Shown one piece after another: positions 1 through 6,420 of a stretch of DNA of 6,469 bases. Position numbers and translations under genes: made by a program. How positions within the stretch are numbered: the first letter of the stretch is position 1; every line of letters begins with the position of its first letter. The stretch comes from DASZHJ01 sp035280245. GTDB taxonomy: Bacteria; Pseudomonadota; Alphaproteobacteria; ATCC43930; CGMCC-115725. Under the pieces are notes generated by a model. The model did no database searches. It was not told the origin of the DNA and worked only from the letters and a program-made list of their open reading frames with translations. The DNA is taken from contig DATEGF010000286.1 of NCBI GenBank assembly GCA_035280245.1, positions 1-6,469 of the forward strand. Direction: 5' to 3'.

Positions 1-309
1 ACCGCACTCGCGGCCGCGGGCGCGCTCAACCCGGTCGAGATGTCTGACGTGCGCGCGACCGACGAAAAGCTCGGTCCCGCGGTCAGCGCCACCGGCGGCG
101 GCCTCTTCTGGGTCGGCCCCGGCTCGATCCCCGAGATCCGCCGCGTCGCTCCCGAGCGCGCGGCATCGGGCCGCGGCTGGCTCGGCCTTCGCGCCAACGG
201 CGACTACATCGTCACCGGCGTCCACGAGACGCCGCTGCTGCCGGGGCTCTTGGCGCTGTTCCTGGCGCTCGGCACGTTCATCTTGGCCTGGCGGCGCGAG
301 GGGCGCTGA
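1..309 (+). CDS. C-terminal part of an uncharacterised membrane protein (5' end outside window)
   Basis: The frame is open from the first base to a TGA at 307-309, giving 102 residues with no start in the window. The first ATG, at 40, is internal because coding continues upstream of it (TALAAAGALNPVE precedes it). The fragment has a soluble stretch with a Gly-rich turn (ATGGGLFWVG), then a hydrophobic helix of about 20 residues (PLLPGLLALFLALGTFILAW), ending in a short basic tail RREGR. That is a C-terminal membrane anchor with the tail probably cytoplasmic. From memory, this ending resembles the large uncharacterised membrane proteins (glutamine-amidotransferase-like, COG5426 type) that sit beside MoxR ATPase, DUF58 and DUF4159 genes in alphaproteobacteria. 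The family assignment is tentative because most of the protein is missing; coding status and the membrane helix are clear. The next gene is convergent and ends 40 bp away. Confidence 0.75.
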   Translation, partial: TALAAAGALNPVEMSDVRATDEKLGPAVSATGGGLFWVGPGSIPEIRRVAPERAASGRGWLGLRANGDYIVTGVHETPLLPGLLALFLALGTFILAWRREGR

Positions 310-349
310 CAGTCCGATCGTCACGCATTCGGGGCGCCGTTTCTCGTGG

Positions 350-2614
350 TCAATCAGGGAGACCAGCGACGCGGAGCGCCTGCATCTCGCGTTGAACCAT
401 GCCCTGGTCCGTGTAGGGTTGCGCGCGCGTCCAGGTCGAGACCGAGAAAGACGGATCGATGCGCAGTATCTCATCGGCCATTGCGCGCGCATCCTGGCTG
501 CGGCCAATTTGGATATAGGTCAAGAGGAGCTCGACGCGCGGTACGATCGAGTCTGGATAATTTGGCAGCTTGGGTGCCAGCGCCTCGACGGCGCCTGCGA
601 GACGCCCATGCAGACGGTCGATTCGTGCAAGCGTCCAGCGGTACCATTCCGGCGAATTCGGGCTGAGCCGAAGCGCCTGGCGGATCATCGCCTCGGCTCG
701 ATCGAGATCTCCGGTATAGGTTAGGGCATACGCCATGAGAGCGGCGGCCTCGGCATCACCCGGTGAGTACTGGAGCGCGCGCTCGAAGTTCTCGATCGCC
801 CCATGGTCGTCGCCCGACATCAATGCGATGATGCCGAGCAGAGCGTAGGACCGTCCTCGCTTTGGGTCCAGCTCGACTGCCTGTTTCGCGCATTCCCGTG
901 CCTGGCGCATCGCCTCTCCGGGAACCGGCGTCCAGCCATTCCAGAAATCGAGAACATAGGTCCAGCCGAGGCCATCCCACGCCCCGGCGTAGTGAGGGTC
1001 CGCCTGCACCGCGTGTCTGTAGAGCTCGCGAGCGCGCGCCGTGTCGGCGCGCGTGAGCTGGCGGAGCAAGTGCAATCCCTGCGTCGCCGCGAGCCAAGCG
1101 TCGAGGTTTCTGGTCCCATGGGCGAATGCGATCAACTCCTGGTCACCCTCGGTGAGGACCGCGCGGACGGCGGTCACAAGACGAAGGGTGATTTCGTCCT
1201 GGACCGTGAAAATGTCGGTGGCTTCGATGTCGAAACGATCGGCCCACAGGGTCTGCCCGGCGAGCGCGTCAATCAACCGGGCCGAGACGCGGACGCGCTC
1301 GGTGGATCGGCGTACGCTGCCCTCGAGCACGTATCGCACGCCTAGCTCCTCGGCAACCTGCCGCACGCGCACGGACCGCCCCTTGAACGAGAGCGCGGTA
1401 CTGCGATCGATCACGAACAGATCGGAAATGGCGGCCAAGACCACCGTGATATCCTCGGTCACGGCATCGACAAATATCTCCTGCGCCGGGTCGGTGCTCA
1501 GGTTCTCGAAAGGCAGGATCGCGATCGACGGTTTTTGGGGAAGCGGATAGGCCATGCGGCCAACAGTTGCGCGCTGCCGAAAAATCGAATCGATCTGCTG
1601 GGCGAACCGCGACGATCGGAAGAAGATGAGATCGATGTCCTCGAACCAGTACCAGGCGCCGGCAACGATCAGCACCGCCGCTGCCAAAAGCAAACGCCCG
1701 GCCCAAAGAGGGCGCTTGCCCGACCGCGGCGTTGCGGGCGCGACCGAAATCTCCATGGGAGCGGACTTCGATGGCGCCGATTCCGCCGCCTGTGCGGGTT
1801 CAGCGGCCTCGCGGCCCGCAATGGACGCCTCGTTCGCGTCTGACGGCGAGCCCGCAGCGACCGGCGGGATATCCGCACTCGCCGTATTATCGCGCATTCT
1901 CTCGTAGAGACGGACCGTCTCAACACTGGGCCCGGCGTTGAGCTGCCGCATGAGGAGATCTGAGCAGGTCTTGAATTGCCTCATGGCGGCGGCCCGGCGA
2001 CCGGTCGCGTAATAGGCGCGCATCAGCAGCCGGTGACCGTCCTCGTCGATCGGATCCAGAGTCAGCAGCTGCCGCGCGGCTTCGATCGCGCCGTCATAGT
2101 CACCCGTCGCCGCCCGACGCTTGGCCGACCGGGTGAAAGCCGCCGTCGCAAGATCGCGCGTTCGCGACCGCTCGACGACCAACCATTCCTCGAACTCCTC
2201 CGAGCCGGCGCTCAGACCATCAAGCAGCTCGCCGGAATAAAGCCGCGTGGCGAAGTCAGCGGCGTCGGATTCGCCCTGCGCCGAGTGCGCAAAAACGACG
2301 ATGTCGACCTCGATCGCGTCCGCACTCAGCGCGATCGTCTCCTGGTCCGCTACGATGATGTCGCCGTCGGGATCGGGCAGCGCCCGGCGAAGGACTGTCA
2401 GGCTCTGGCGTAGGCTGTGCCTCGCCTGCTGGTCGCCGCGATCACCCCACAGGAGGCTGGCGAGCTTGTCCCGGGTCTGGGGCCGCCCGCCCTGGAGCGC
2501 AAGGTAGGCGAACAAGGCCTGCTCCTTGCGCCCAAGCGAATCAACCTCCGAGGCGTCGGCACGCCTCAGGCGAAAGCCGCCCAGCACCTGAAGCTTCAGA
2601 GGCACCAAGGCCAT
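350..2614 (-). CDS. Membrane-tethered BTAD (SARP-like) regulator with TolB-like and TPR domains
   Basis: This 754-aa protein is a probable one-component regulator. Residues about 7-97 look like an OmpR/SARP-type winged helix (LKLQVLGGFRLR, then LASLLWGD and RHSLRQSLTVLRRAL). Residues about 101-243 match a bacterial transcriptional activation domain (BTAD), including FEEWLVVERSR and the helical repeats ending VRLYERM. An Ala/Pro/Ser-rich linker (about 244-300) leads to one membrane helix (about 305-322, after the basic KRPLWAGR, so the N-terminus should be cytoplasmic). Residues about 362-490 form a TolB/FlgO-like domain (SIAILPFENLSTDP, RYVLEGSVRRS, LWADRFD). Residues about 500-720 are TPR repeats (WDGLGWTYVL, GAIENFERALQYSPGD, RAEAMIRQALRLSPNSPEW). 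The layout recalls ToxR/CadC: DNA-binding inside, sensing outside. The ATG at 2614 is secure: an in-frame TAG lies at 2663-2665 and no ATG, GTG or TTG lies between. No good Shine-Dalgarno is visible. No class III cyclase domain is present, although relatives are often named adenylate cyclase. The ligand is unknown. Confidence 0.9.
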   Translation of the reverse strand: MALVPLKLQVLGGFRLRRADASEVDSLGRKEQALFAYLALQGGRPQTRDKLASLLWGDRGDQQARHSLRQSLTVLRRALPDPDGDIIVADQETIALSADAIEVDIVVFAHSAQGESDAADFATRLYSGELLDGLSAGSEEFEEWLVVERSRTRDLATAAFTRSAKRRAATGDYDGAIEAARQLLTLDPIDEDGHRLLMRAYYATGRRAAAMRQFKTCSDLLMRQLNAGPSVETVRLYERMRDNTASADIPPVAAGSPSDANEASIAGREAAEPAQAAESAPSKSAPMEISVAPATPRSGKRPLWAGRLLLAAAVLIVAGAWYWFEDIDLIFFRSSRFAQQIDSIFRQRATVGRMAYPLPQKPSIAILPFENLSTDPAQEIFVDAVTEDITVVLAAISDLFVIDRSTALSFKGRSVRVRQVAEELGVRYVLEGSVRRSTERVRVSARLIDALAGQTLWADRFDIEATDIFTVQDEITLRLVTAVRAVLTEGDQELIAFAHGTRNLDAWLAATQGLHLLRQLTRADTARARELYRHAVQADPHYAGAWDGLGWTYVLDFWNGWTPVPGEAMRQARECAKQAVELDPKRGRSYALLGIIALMSGDDHGAIENFERALQYSPGDAEAAALMAYALTYTGDLDRAEAMIRQALRLSPNSPEWYRWTLARIDRLHGRLAGAVEALAPKLPNYPDSIVPRVELLLTYIQIGRSQDARAMADEILRIDPSFSVSTWTRAQPYTDQGMVQREMQALRVAGLPD

Positions 2615-2617
2615 GAC

Positions 2618-2662
2618 ACTTCGCGTCCCGGACCGACCGCAGGACCCTATTTTCCGCGAAGT
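2618..2662. repeat. 8-bp perfect inverted repeat upstream of the BTAD regulator
   Basis: ACTTCGCG at 2618-2625 is matched by its reverse complement CGCGAAGT at 2655-2662, with 29 bp between the arms. The near arm begins 3 bp upstream of the regulator's ATG, where a ribosome binding site should be. The far arm overlaps a possible -10 (TAGACT, minus strand). It could be an operator, or, if the transcript begins upstream of the far arm, a hairpin that hides the start. The repeat is seen directly; either role is inference. Confidence 0.4.
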
Positions 2663-2688
2663 CTAGCGTAGAAATACCCCGATTTGAC
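2660..2688 (-). promoter_or_regulatory. Possible promoter of the BTAD regulator gene
   Basis: On the minus strand, TAGACT (2660-2665) matches the TATAAT consensus at 4 of 6 positions. Seventeen bp upstream is GTCAAA (2683-2688), a poor -35 (3 of 6) that lies inside the proximal copy of the 11-bp-pitch direct repeat. A weak -35 covered by an activator site would suit an activator-dependent promoter. This rests on eye-matching only. Confidence 0.25.
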
Positions 2689-2701
2689 GCATTTTTGACG
2701 C
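2683..2701. promoter_or_regulatory. Tandem direct repeat TTTGACGC at 11-bp pitch, candidate SARP/BTAD operator
   Basis: TTTGACGC occurs at 2683-2690 and again, base for base, at 2694-2701, so the copies sit on the same face of the helix. SARP regulators (ActII-ORF4 and DnrI types), which share the winged-helix plus BTAD module, are known to bind short direct repeats repeating every 11 bp near the -35 region. The site lies between the divergent regulator and radical SAM genes, 69 bp from the regulator ATG and 91 bp from the radical SAM ATG. The repeat itself is certain; the operator role follows from family knowledge and position. Confidence 0.5.
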
Positions 2702-2780
2702 CTCGAGCAACGACCGCCGACGGGGGCCTGACACCGACGCGAGATCATTTCCGACTGCCGGCACGAGGCAGGGGCCGGAC

Positions 2781-2785
2781 GGAGG
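2781..2785 (+). promoter_or_regulatory. Shine-Dalgarno GGAGG of the radical SAM gene
   Basis: GGAGG ends 7 nt before the ATG at 2793. This strong, well-spaced site fixes the start codon of the radical SAM gene over any alternative. Confidence 0.85.
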
Positions 2786-2792
2786 TCAAGCC

Positions 2793-4337
2793 ATGTCAGA
2801 GAACGGTCGGCCCGAACCATGCTCACCAGCCGCCGTTGCTGCGGCGGGGCCAGGACAGAAGCGCGTCCTCATCGTCAACGCCTTCTTCGACGAATACTGG
2901 CGCACTCGAGGCAGTCCGGCGCGCGTGCCGCGGGCGATGGGGCCGGTCTTTCTTGCCGGTGCGTTCTCGCGGGAGCTCTGCGACGTTCGTCTCTACAGCG
3001 AGCAGTACAGTGGACCGCTGCACGACCCGAGCCTGCTTGCCTGGCCCGACGTGCTGGTGCTGACCGGCCTCACCGCCTCCTTCGATCGCATGCTGCATCT
3101 CACGGCCTACGCCAGGGCGCTGAACCCGGCGGTGGTCGTGGTCGCGGGCGGACCGGCCGTGCGCGCCCTGCCGCGTCGCGCCCGGCGCTTCTTCGATTAC
3201 GTGTGCCTCGGCGACATCGAGGAGCTGATATCCGTCGTGACCGCGGTGCTCGGCGACGCGTACGCGAGCGAGACGATGTTTCCCCGCTTCGACCTCGCAC
3301 CCTCGAGCGGGCTGCTCGGCTACGTCGAGTCCAGCCGCTACTGCAACTTTCGCTGCGGCTTCTGCTCCTTGACGGCCGAGCGGACCCGTTACCGCGCCTA
3401 CGATCTCGGCTACATCCGGCGCCAGATCGAGGCCACCGGCAAGAAACACCTGGTCTTTATCGACAACAACTTCTACGGCAACGACCGCGCGTTCTTCATC
3501 GCCCGTTTGAATCTCCTCAAGGGGATGCGTGACGCGGGGTCGATCAGAGGCTGGTCGGCGCTTGTCACCGGGGACTTCTTCCAGCGTCCCGAGAACCTGG
3601 CTCTGGCGCGGGAGGCCGGCTGCGAGGGGCTGTTCAGCGGCATCGAGTCCTTCGATCGCCGCACCTTGCTCGCGCACAACAAGCGGCAGAACACGTTGCT
3701 GCCGCAGGTCCAGCAGATTCGTAGCTGCCTCGAGGCCGGGATCGTTTTCACGTATGGCATCATGCTCGATCCCAGCAGCCGACCTCTCGATGACCTGCGG
3801 CGGGAAATCGACTTCATCCTGGGCGCGCCCGAGATCACGCTCCCCGCTTACTTCACCTTGTCGATTCCGTTACTCGGCACCCCCTATTTCCGCGATTGCC
3901 TGGAGAAGCAGCTCATTCTGCCCTCGGTCCGCCTGCACGACATGGACGGCTTGACCGTTGTCACCAAGCCACTCGATCCCGTCGACGACGTCGTCGCCTT
4001 CGCTCGCGACATGCCCAACCTGCGCGGTTACCGGATGAAGGCCCTACGCCACACGGCGCGGTTTCTGCACCGTCACGTCCGCACGCTGTCTCCGCTGCAG
4101 TTGGCCGCCGCTGGGGTCAGCGCAGCGCTCATCTGCACTCAGAGTACCGCGAGCTCGCCGCTCCGACCGCGGTTCAAGCGCCCGCGACGGACGTTCTGGG
4201 CGCCGACAGAGACCCTCGACCCGCTCTACAAGCCAGTGATCCGCCTGCCCTCCCGCTATGAGCACTACTTTCGGCCCACCATGGTGACCGGCCCCGATGG
4301 GCGATTATCCGAGGATCTGATCGCAGATCTGGGATGA
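2793..4337 (+). CDS. B12-binding-domain radical SAM protein, substrate unknown
   Basis: This 514-aa protein is a probable cytoplasmic [4Fe-4S] enzyme that cleaves S-adenosylmethionine to start radical chemistry. Residues about 23-150 form a Rossmann-like cobalamin-binding fold (KRVLIVNAFF, PDVLVLTGLTASFD, VVVVAGGPAVRALP, CLGDIEELI). The cobalt-ligating DxHxxG motif of classic B12 domains is absent. The radical SAM core spans about 174-400, with Cys184, Cys188 and Cys191 in CxxxCxxC (CNFRCGFC), then FIDNNFYGN, SGIESFDRRTLLAHNKRQN, a YGIMLDPSSR strand and SIPLLGTPYF, all typical of the B12-radical SAM (Elp3-like) class. Residues about 400-514 form an Arg-rich C-terminal region I do not recognise. 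The ATG is backed by GGAGG 7 nt upstream. The gene diverges from the BTAD regulator and converges on the proline iminopeptidase gene. No precursor peptide, transporter or methyl acceptor gene is nearby, so whether it is a methyltransferase, cyclase or something else cannot be told. Confidence 0.92.
   Translation: MSENGRPEPCSPAAVAAAGPGQKRVLIVNAFFDEYWRTRGSPARVPRAMGPVFLAGAFSRELCDVRLYSEQYSGPLHDPSLLAWPDVLVLTGLTASFDRMLHLTAYARALNPAVVVVAGGPAVRALPRRARRFFDYVCLGDIEELISVVTAVLGDAYASETMFPRFDLAPSSGLLGYVESSRYCNFRCGFCSLTAERTRYRAYDLGYIRRQIEATGKKHLVFIDNNFYGNDRAFFIARLNLLKGMRDAGSIRGWSALVTGDFFQRPENLALAREAGCEGLFSGIESFDRRTLLAHNKRQNTLLPQVQQIRSCLEAGIVFTYGIMLDPSSRPLDDLRREIDFILGAPEITLPAYFTLSIPLLGTPYFRDCLEKQLILPSVRLHDMDGLTVVTKPLDPVDDVVAFARDMPNLRGYRMKALRHTARFLHRHVRTLSPLQLAAAGVSAALICTQSTASSPLRPRFKRPRRTFWAPTETLDPLYKPVIRLPSRYEHYFRPTMVTGPDGRLSEDLIADLG
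4314..4329 (+). other. Small hairpin at the end of the radical SAM gene
   Basis: GATCTG (4314-4319) pairs perfectly with CAGATC (4324-4329) around the loop ATCG, just before the TGA at 4335-4337. No T-run follows and the stem is short, so it is not a convincing intrinsic terminator. It may be only a codon coincidence. Confidence 0.25.
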
Positions 4338-4376
4338 GCCTTGCGGATTAGGAACGACGCGGCGGTACCTCACTCG

Positions 4377-5342
4377 TCAACCCGTTGCCTTGATCCGCTT
4401 GAAGTCCTCGGTCGCCTGGATCAGGCGCGATCGGGTGCCGGGCTCCATGGCGGCGTGGCCGGCGTTGGGGATGATCGCGAGCTCGGCCTCGGGCCAGACG
4501 CGGTGCAGGTCCCAGGCGTTGCGGATCGGGCAGACCAGATCGTAGCGGCCGTGGATGATCACACCGGGGATATGGCGGATCCGGTCGACCTTCTCGAGGA
4601 GATAGTTGTCGGTCTCGAAGAAGGTGCCATGCTTGAAGTAATGGTTCTCGATCCGCGCCAGCGAGAGCGCACCCTTGGGCTCCTCGTGCTCCCGGATGCT
4701 GGCCTCGTTGGGGATCAGGTACATGGTCGAGGCCTCCCATTTGCTCCAGGCGATGGCGCAGCGGAGCTTCTCCTCCTCGTTCGCGCCGGTGAGCCGGCGG
4801 TAGTAGGCGCCGACGAGGTCGGCACGCTCGGCCGGCGGAATCGGCGCCACGTATTGCTCCCAGGCGTCGGGATAAACGTGGCTCGCGCCCTCCTGGTAGA
4901 ACCAATCGATCTCGAGCTTCCGGCAGAGGAAGATGCCGCGCAGGATCAAGCCCAGCACGCGCTCGGGATGCGTCACGGCATAGGAGAGACCGAGCGTACT
5001 GCCCCAACTGCCGCCGAACACGATCCAGCGGCAGATGCCGAGACCCTCGCGGATTTTCTCGATGTCGCTGACGAGGTCCCAAGTGGTGTTGTCGGTGAGC
5101 TCCGCGTGCGGCGTGCTCTTGCCGGCGCCGCGCTGGTCGAACAGCACGATGCGGTAATGCCGCGGATCGAAGAAGCGCCGATAGGTCGGCGAGAGACCGC
5201 CGCCCGGCCCGCCATGCAGGAACACCACCGGCACACCCTCGGGATTGCCGGCTTCCTCGACGTAGATCGTGTGGAGCGGCGAGACCCTCAGAAACTTCGT
5301 GTTGTAGGGCTCGATTTCCGGAAAGAAGTCTCTCAATTCCAT
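4377..5342 (-). CDS. pip: Proline iminopeptidase (prolyl aminopeptidase, peptidase family S33)
   Basis: This 321-aa alpha/beta hydrolase removes N-terminal proline from peptides (EC 3.4.11.5) and lacks a signal peptide, so it should be cytosolic. The oxyanion-hole motif HGGPGGG is at 43-49. The nucleophile elbow GGSWGS puts the serine at 112; the acid is Asp268 in HGRYD, and the base is His296 in NAGHA. The spacing agrees with the Xanthomonas enzyme as I recall it (Ser110, Asp266, His294). Glu203 (KWEAS) and Glu232 (IENHYF) fit the glutamates that hold the substrate's free amino terminus. Length is normal for the family, and the opening LRDFFPEIEPYN fits the usual N-terminus. GAGG (plus-strand positions 5348-5351) lies 5 nt before the ATG. 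The gene follows the LysR gene on the same strand with a 75-bp gap, so co-transcription is possible but unproven. It converges on the radical SAM gene with 39 bp between them. Confidence 0.95.
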   Translation of the reverse strand: MELRDFFPEIEPYNTKFLRVSPLHTIYVEEAGNPEGVPVVFLHGGPGGGLSPTYRRFFDPRHYRIVLFDQRGAGKSTPHAELTDNTTWDLVSDIEKIREGLGICRWIVFGGSWGSTLGLSYAVTHPERVLGLILRGIFLCRKLEIDWFYQEGASHVYPDAWEQYVAPIPPAERADLVGAYYRRLTGANEEEKLRCAIAWSKWEASTMYLIPNEASIREHEEPKGALSLARIENHYFKHGTFFETDNYLLEKVDRIRHIPGVIIHGRYDLVCPIRNAWDLHRVWPEAELAIIPNAGHAAMEPGTRSRLIQATEDFKRIKATG

Positions 5343-5347
5343 GGGAG

Positions 5348-5351
5348 CCTC
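5348..5351 (-). promoter_or_regulatory. Shine-Dalgarno GAGG of pip
   Basis: On the minus strand GAGG lies 5 nt upstream of the ATG at 5342, supporting the chosen start. Confidence 0.55.
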
Positions 5352-5417
5352 AGTGCGCTCAGGGCAAATGGTCGCGCATCAAAGCAGGCCCGCTCGATCT
5401 TGCAAACGATCATTCCG

Positions 5418-6308
5418 TCAGGACTGGGGCGCGTCGGTGACCTCTTGCCGAATCCAATCTCGGAACGCCCGCACGCGCGCGAGGTCGCCGGCGGCGCGGG
5501 GATAGACGAGGTAGTAGGCCGTCCGCGGCGGCACGCGCTTGGGAAAGAGCCGCACCAGCCGGCCAGCCGCGAGATCGGTGGCCACCAGCGCGCCACGGGC
5601 GAGCGCCACGCCGATGCCCTCGGCCGCTGCCTGCACGAGTAGTGTCTCGTCGCTGTAGATAGGTCCCCGGCTCGGCTCCGGCCAGTCCAGGTCCATGGCG
5701 CGGAACCACGGCGTCCACGGCTGCCGCTCGCTCCGGAGCAGGACCTCGCGGGCGAGCGCCTCAGGCCGTTTCGGCAGCGCGCCCTCCTTGAAGCGCGGGC
5801 TTGCCACCGGGAACACCTCCTCGTCGAAGAGCTTCTCCGCCACCAGGCCGGGCCAGCCGCCGGTGCCGATGCGGATCGCGAGGTCGACGCCATCGGGGCC
5901 GAACTCCGCGAGCGCCTGGGTCGCGCGGATGTTGACGTCGATCTCGGGATGCGCGGTGTGAAAGCGTGCGAGTCGCGGGATCAGCCACAGCGAGGCGAAA
6001 GACGGCAGCACGCTGATGGTGAGCTCCTGCTGGTCCCGGCGCTTGCCGACCTCGGCAACCGCCGCGCCGAGGTCGCCCAGGAGATCGCGCAGCCTCGAAG
6101 CGAAGCGCTGGCCCGCGTCGGTCAGAAGCAGCTTCTTCCCCTCGCGGCGGAAGAGCGGCACGCCCAGGCTCGCTTCCAACGCCTTCATCTGGTGGCTGAT
6201 GGCGCCGTGGGTGAGGTGCAGCTCCTCGGCGGCGCGGGTGAAATTGAGATGCCGCGCCGCCGCCTCGAAGGCGCGGAGCGCCGCCAGGGGCGGCAGGTGT
6301 TGGGTCAT
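5418..6308 (-). CDS. LysR-family transcriptional regulator, GcvA-like
   Basis: This 296-aa protein has standard LysR length. The N-terminal winged helix-turn-helix covers about residues 6-65 (LPPLAALRAFEAAARHLNFT, then AAEELHLTHGAISHQMKALE and LGVPLFRREGKKLLLTDAG), with a linker helix to about 90. The effector-binding periplasmic-protein-like domain follows (LTISVLPSFASLWLIPRLARF, DLAIRIGTGGWPGL, LLVQAAAEGIGVALARGALV). The LPPLxALRAFEAAARHLxFT opening and FASLWLIPRL are typical of GcvA-type regulators, a broad group that is not restricted to glycine cleavage, so gcvA is not assigned. The family-typical opening supports the ATG at 6308, although no Shine-Dalgarno is visible. It diverges from a GST gene across 112 bp, the usual layout for a LysR protein controlling itself and its neighbour. 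The effector is unknown. Confidence 0.93.
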   Translation of the reverse strand: MTQHLPPLAALRAFEAAARHLNFTRAAEELHLTHGAISHQMKALEASLGVPLFRREGKKLLLTDAGQRFASRLRDLLGDLGAAVAEVGKRRDQQELTISVLPSFASLWLIPRLARFHTAHPEIDVNIRATQALAEFGPDGVDLAIRIGTGGWPGLVAEKLFDEEVFPVASPRFKEGALPKRPEALAREVLLRSERQPWTPWFRAMDLDWPEPSRGPIYSDETLLVQAAAEGIGVALARGALVATDLAAGRLVRLFPKRVPPRTAYYLVYPRAAGDLARVRAFRDWIRQEVTDAPQS

Positions 6309-6350
6309 GGAGAACTGTTAGCGTTGCTCACAGTCGGCGTCAAAAGACTT

Positions 6351-6369
6351 CGTTTGGTTCACCGCAACG
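6351..6369. promoter_or_regulatory. Candidate LysR box (T-N11-A) between lysR and GST genes
   Basis: CGTT (6351-6354) and AACG (6366-6369) are exact inverted complements separated by 11 bp, giving the T-N11-A form of LysR-family sites. The site is about 51 bp from the GST start and 42 bp from the LysR start, within the only shared control region. Short dyads like this arise by chance, so support is mainly positional. Confidence 0.4.
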
Positions 6370-6408
6370 GACCCATTACGTTCCAGTACGAGGGTGAGCG
6401 AGCCTCAC

Positions 6409-6415
6409 AGGGAAA
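6409..6415 (+). promoter_or_regulatory. Shine-Dalgarno AGGGAAA of the GST gene
   Basis: The purine-rich AGGGAAA ends 5 nt before the ATG at 6421 and supports that start codon. Confidence 0.5.
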
Positions 6416-6420
6416 CCACC

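Noticed and set aside
310..349. Possible bidirectional terminator between the convergent first two genes.
   Set aside because: No GC-rich stem followed by a T-run was found on either strand.
803..1345. A 180-codon + strand frame inside the BTAD regulator gene.
   Set aside because: It is antisense to conserved TPR and TolB-like coding sequence; no start signals or recognisable domain.
350..2614. Naming the regulator an adenylate cyclase, as close relatives often are.
   Set aside because: No class III nucleotidyl cyclase domain is visible; the N-terminus is a winged helix plus BTAD, and only the TolB-like/TPR part is shared with those proteins.
2615..2792. Search for a short precursor-peptide gene next to the radical SAM enzyme (RiPP-type cluster).
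   Set aside because: No short frame with a ribosome binding site and leader/core-like sequence was seen here or in the 39-bp gap after the gene. The + strand frame starting at 2695 merely runs into the radical SAM gene out of frame.
2823..3677. A 284-codon open frame on the - strand opposite the radical SAM gene.
   Set aside because: The opposite strand carries the CxxxCxxC motif and a strong ribosome binding site. The antisense product is low in motif content and is a codon-bias shadow.
4338..4376. Possible bidirectional terminator between the radical SAM and pip genes.
   Set aside because: The only hairpin nearby (4314-4329) is short, lies within the coding sequence and lacks a T-run; the gap itself shows no stem.
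4341..5642. A 433-codon open frame on the + strand opposite pip and the end of the LysR gene.
   Set aside because: It is antisense to a clear proline iminopeptidase with an intact triad. Its translation (runs such as DDRELGLGPDAVQVPGVADR) has no domain or motif and is typical of GC-rich antisense frames.
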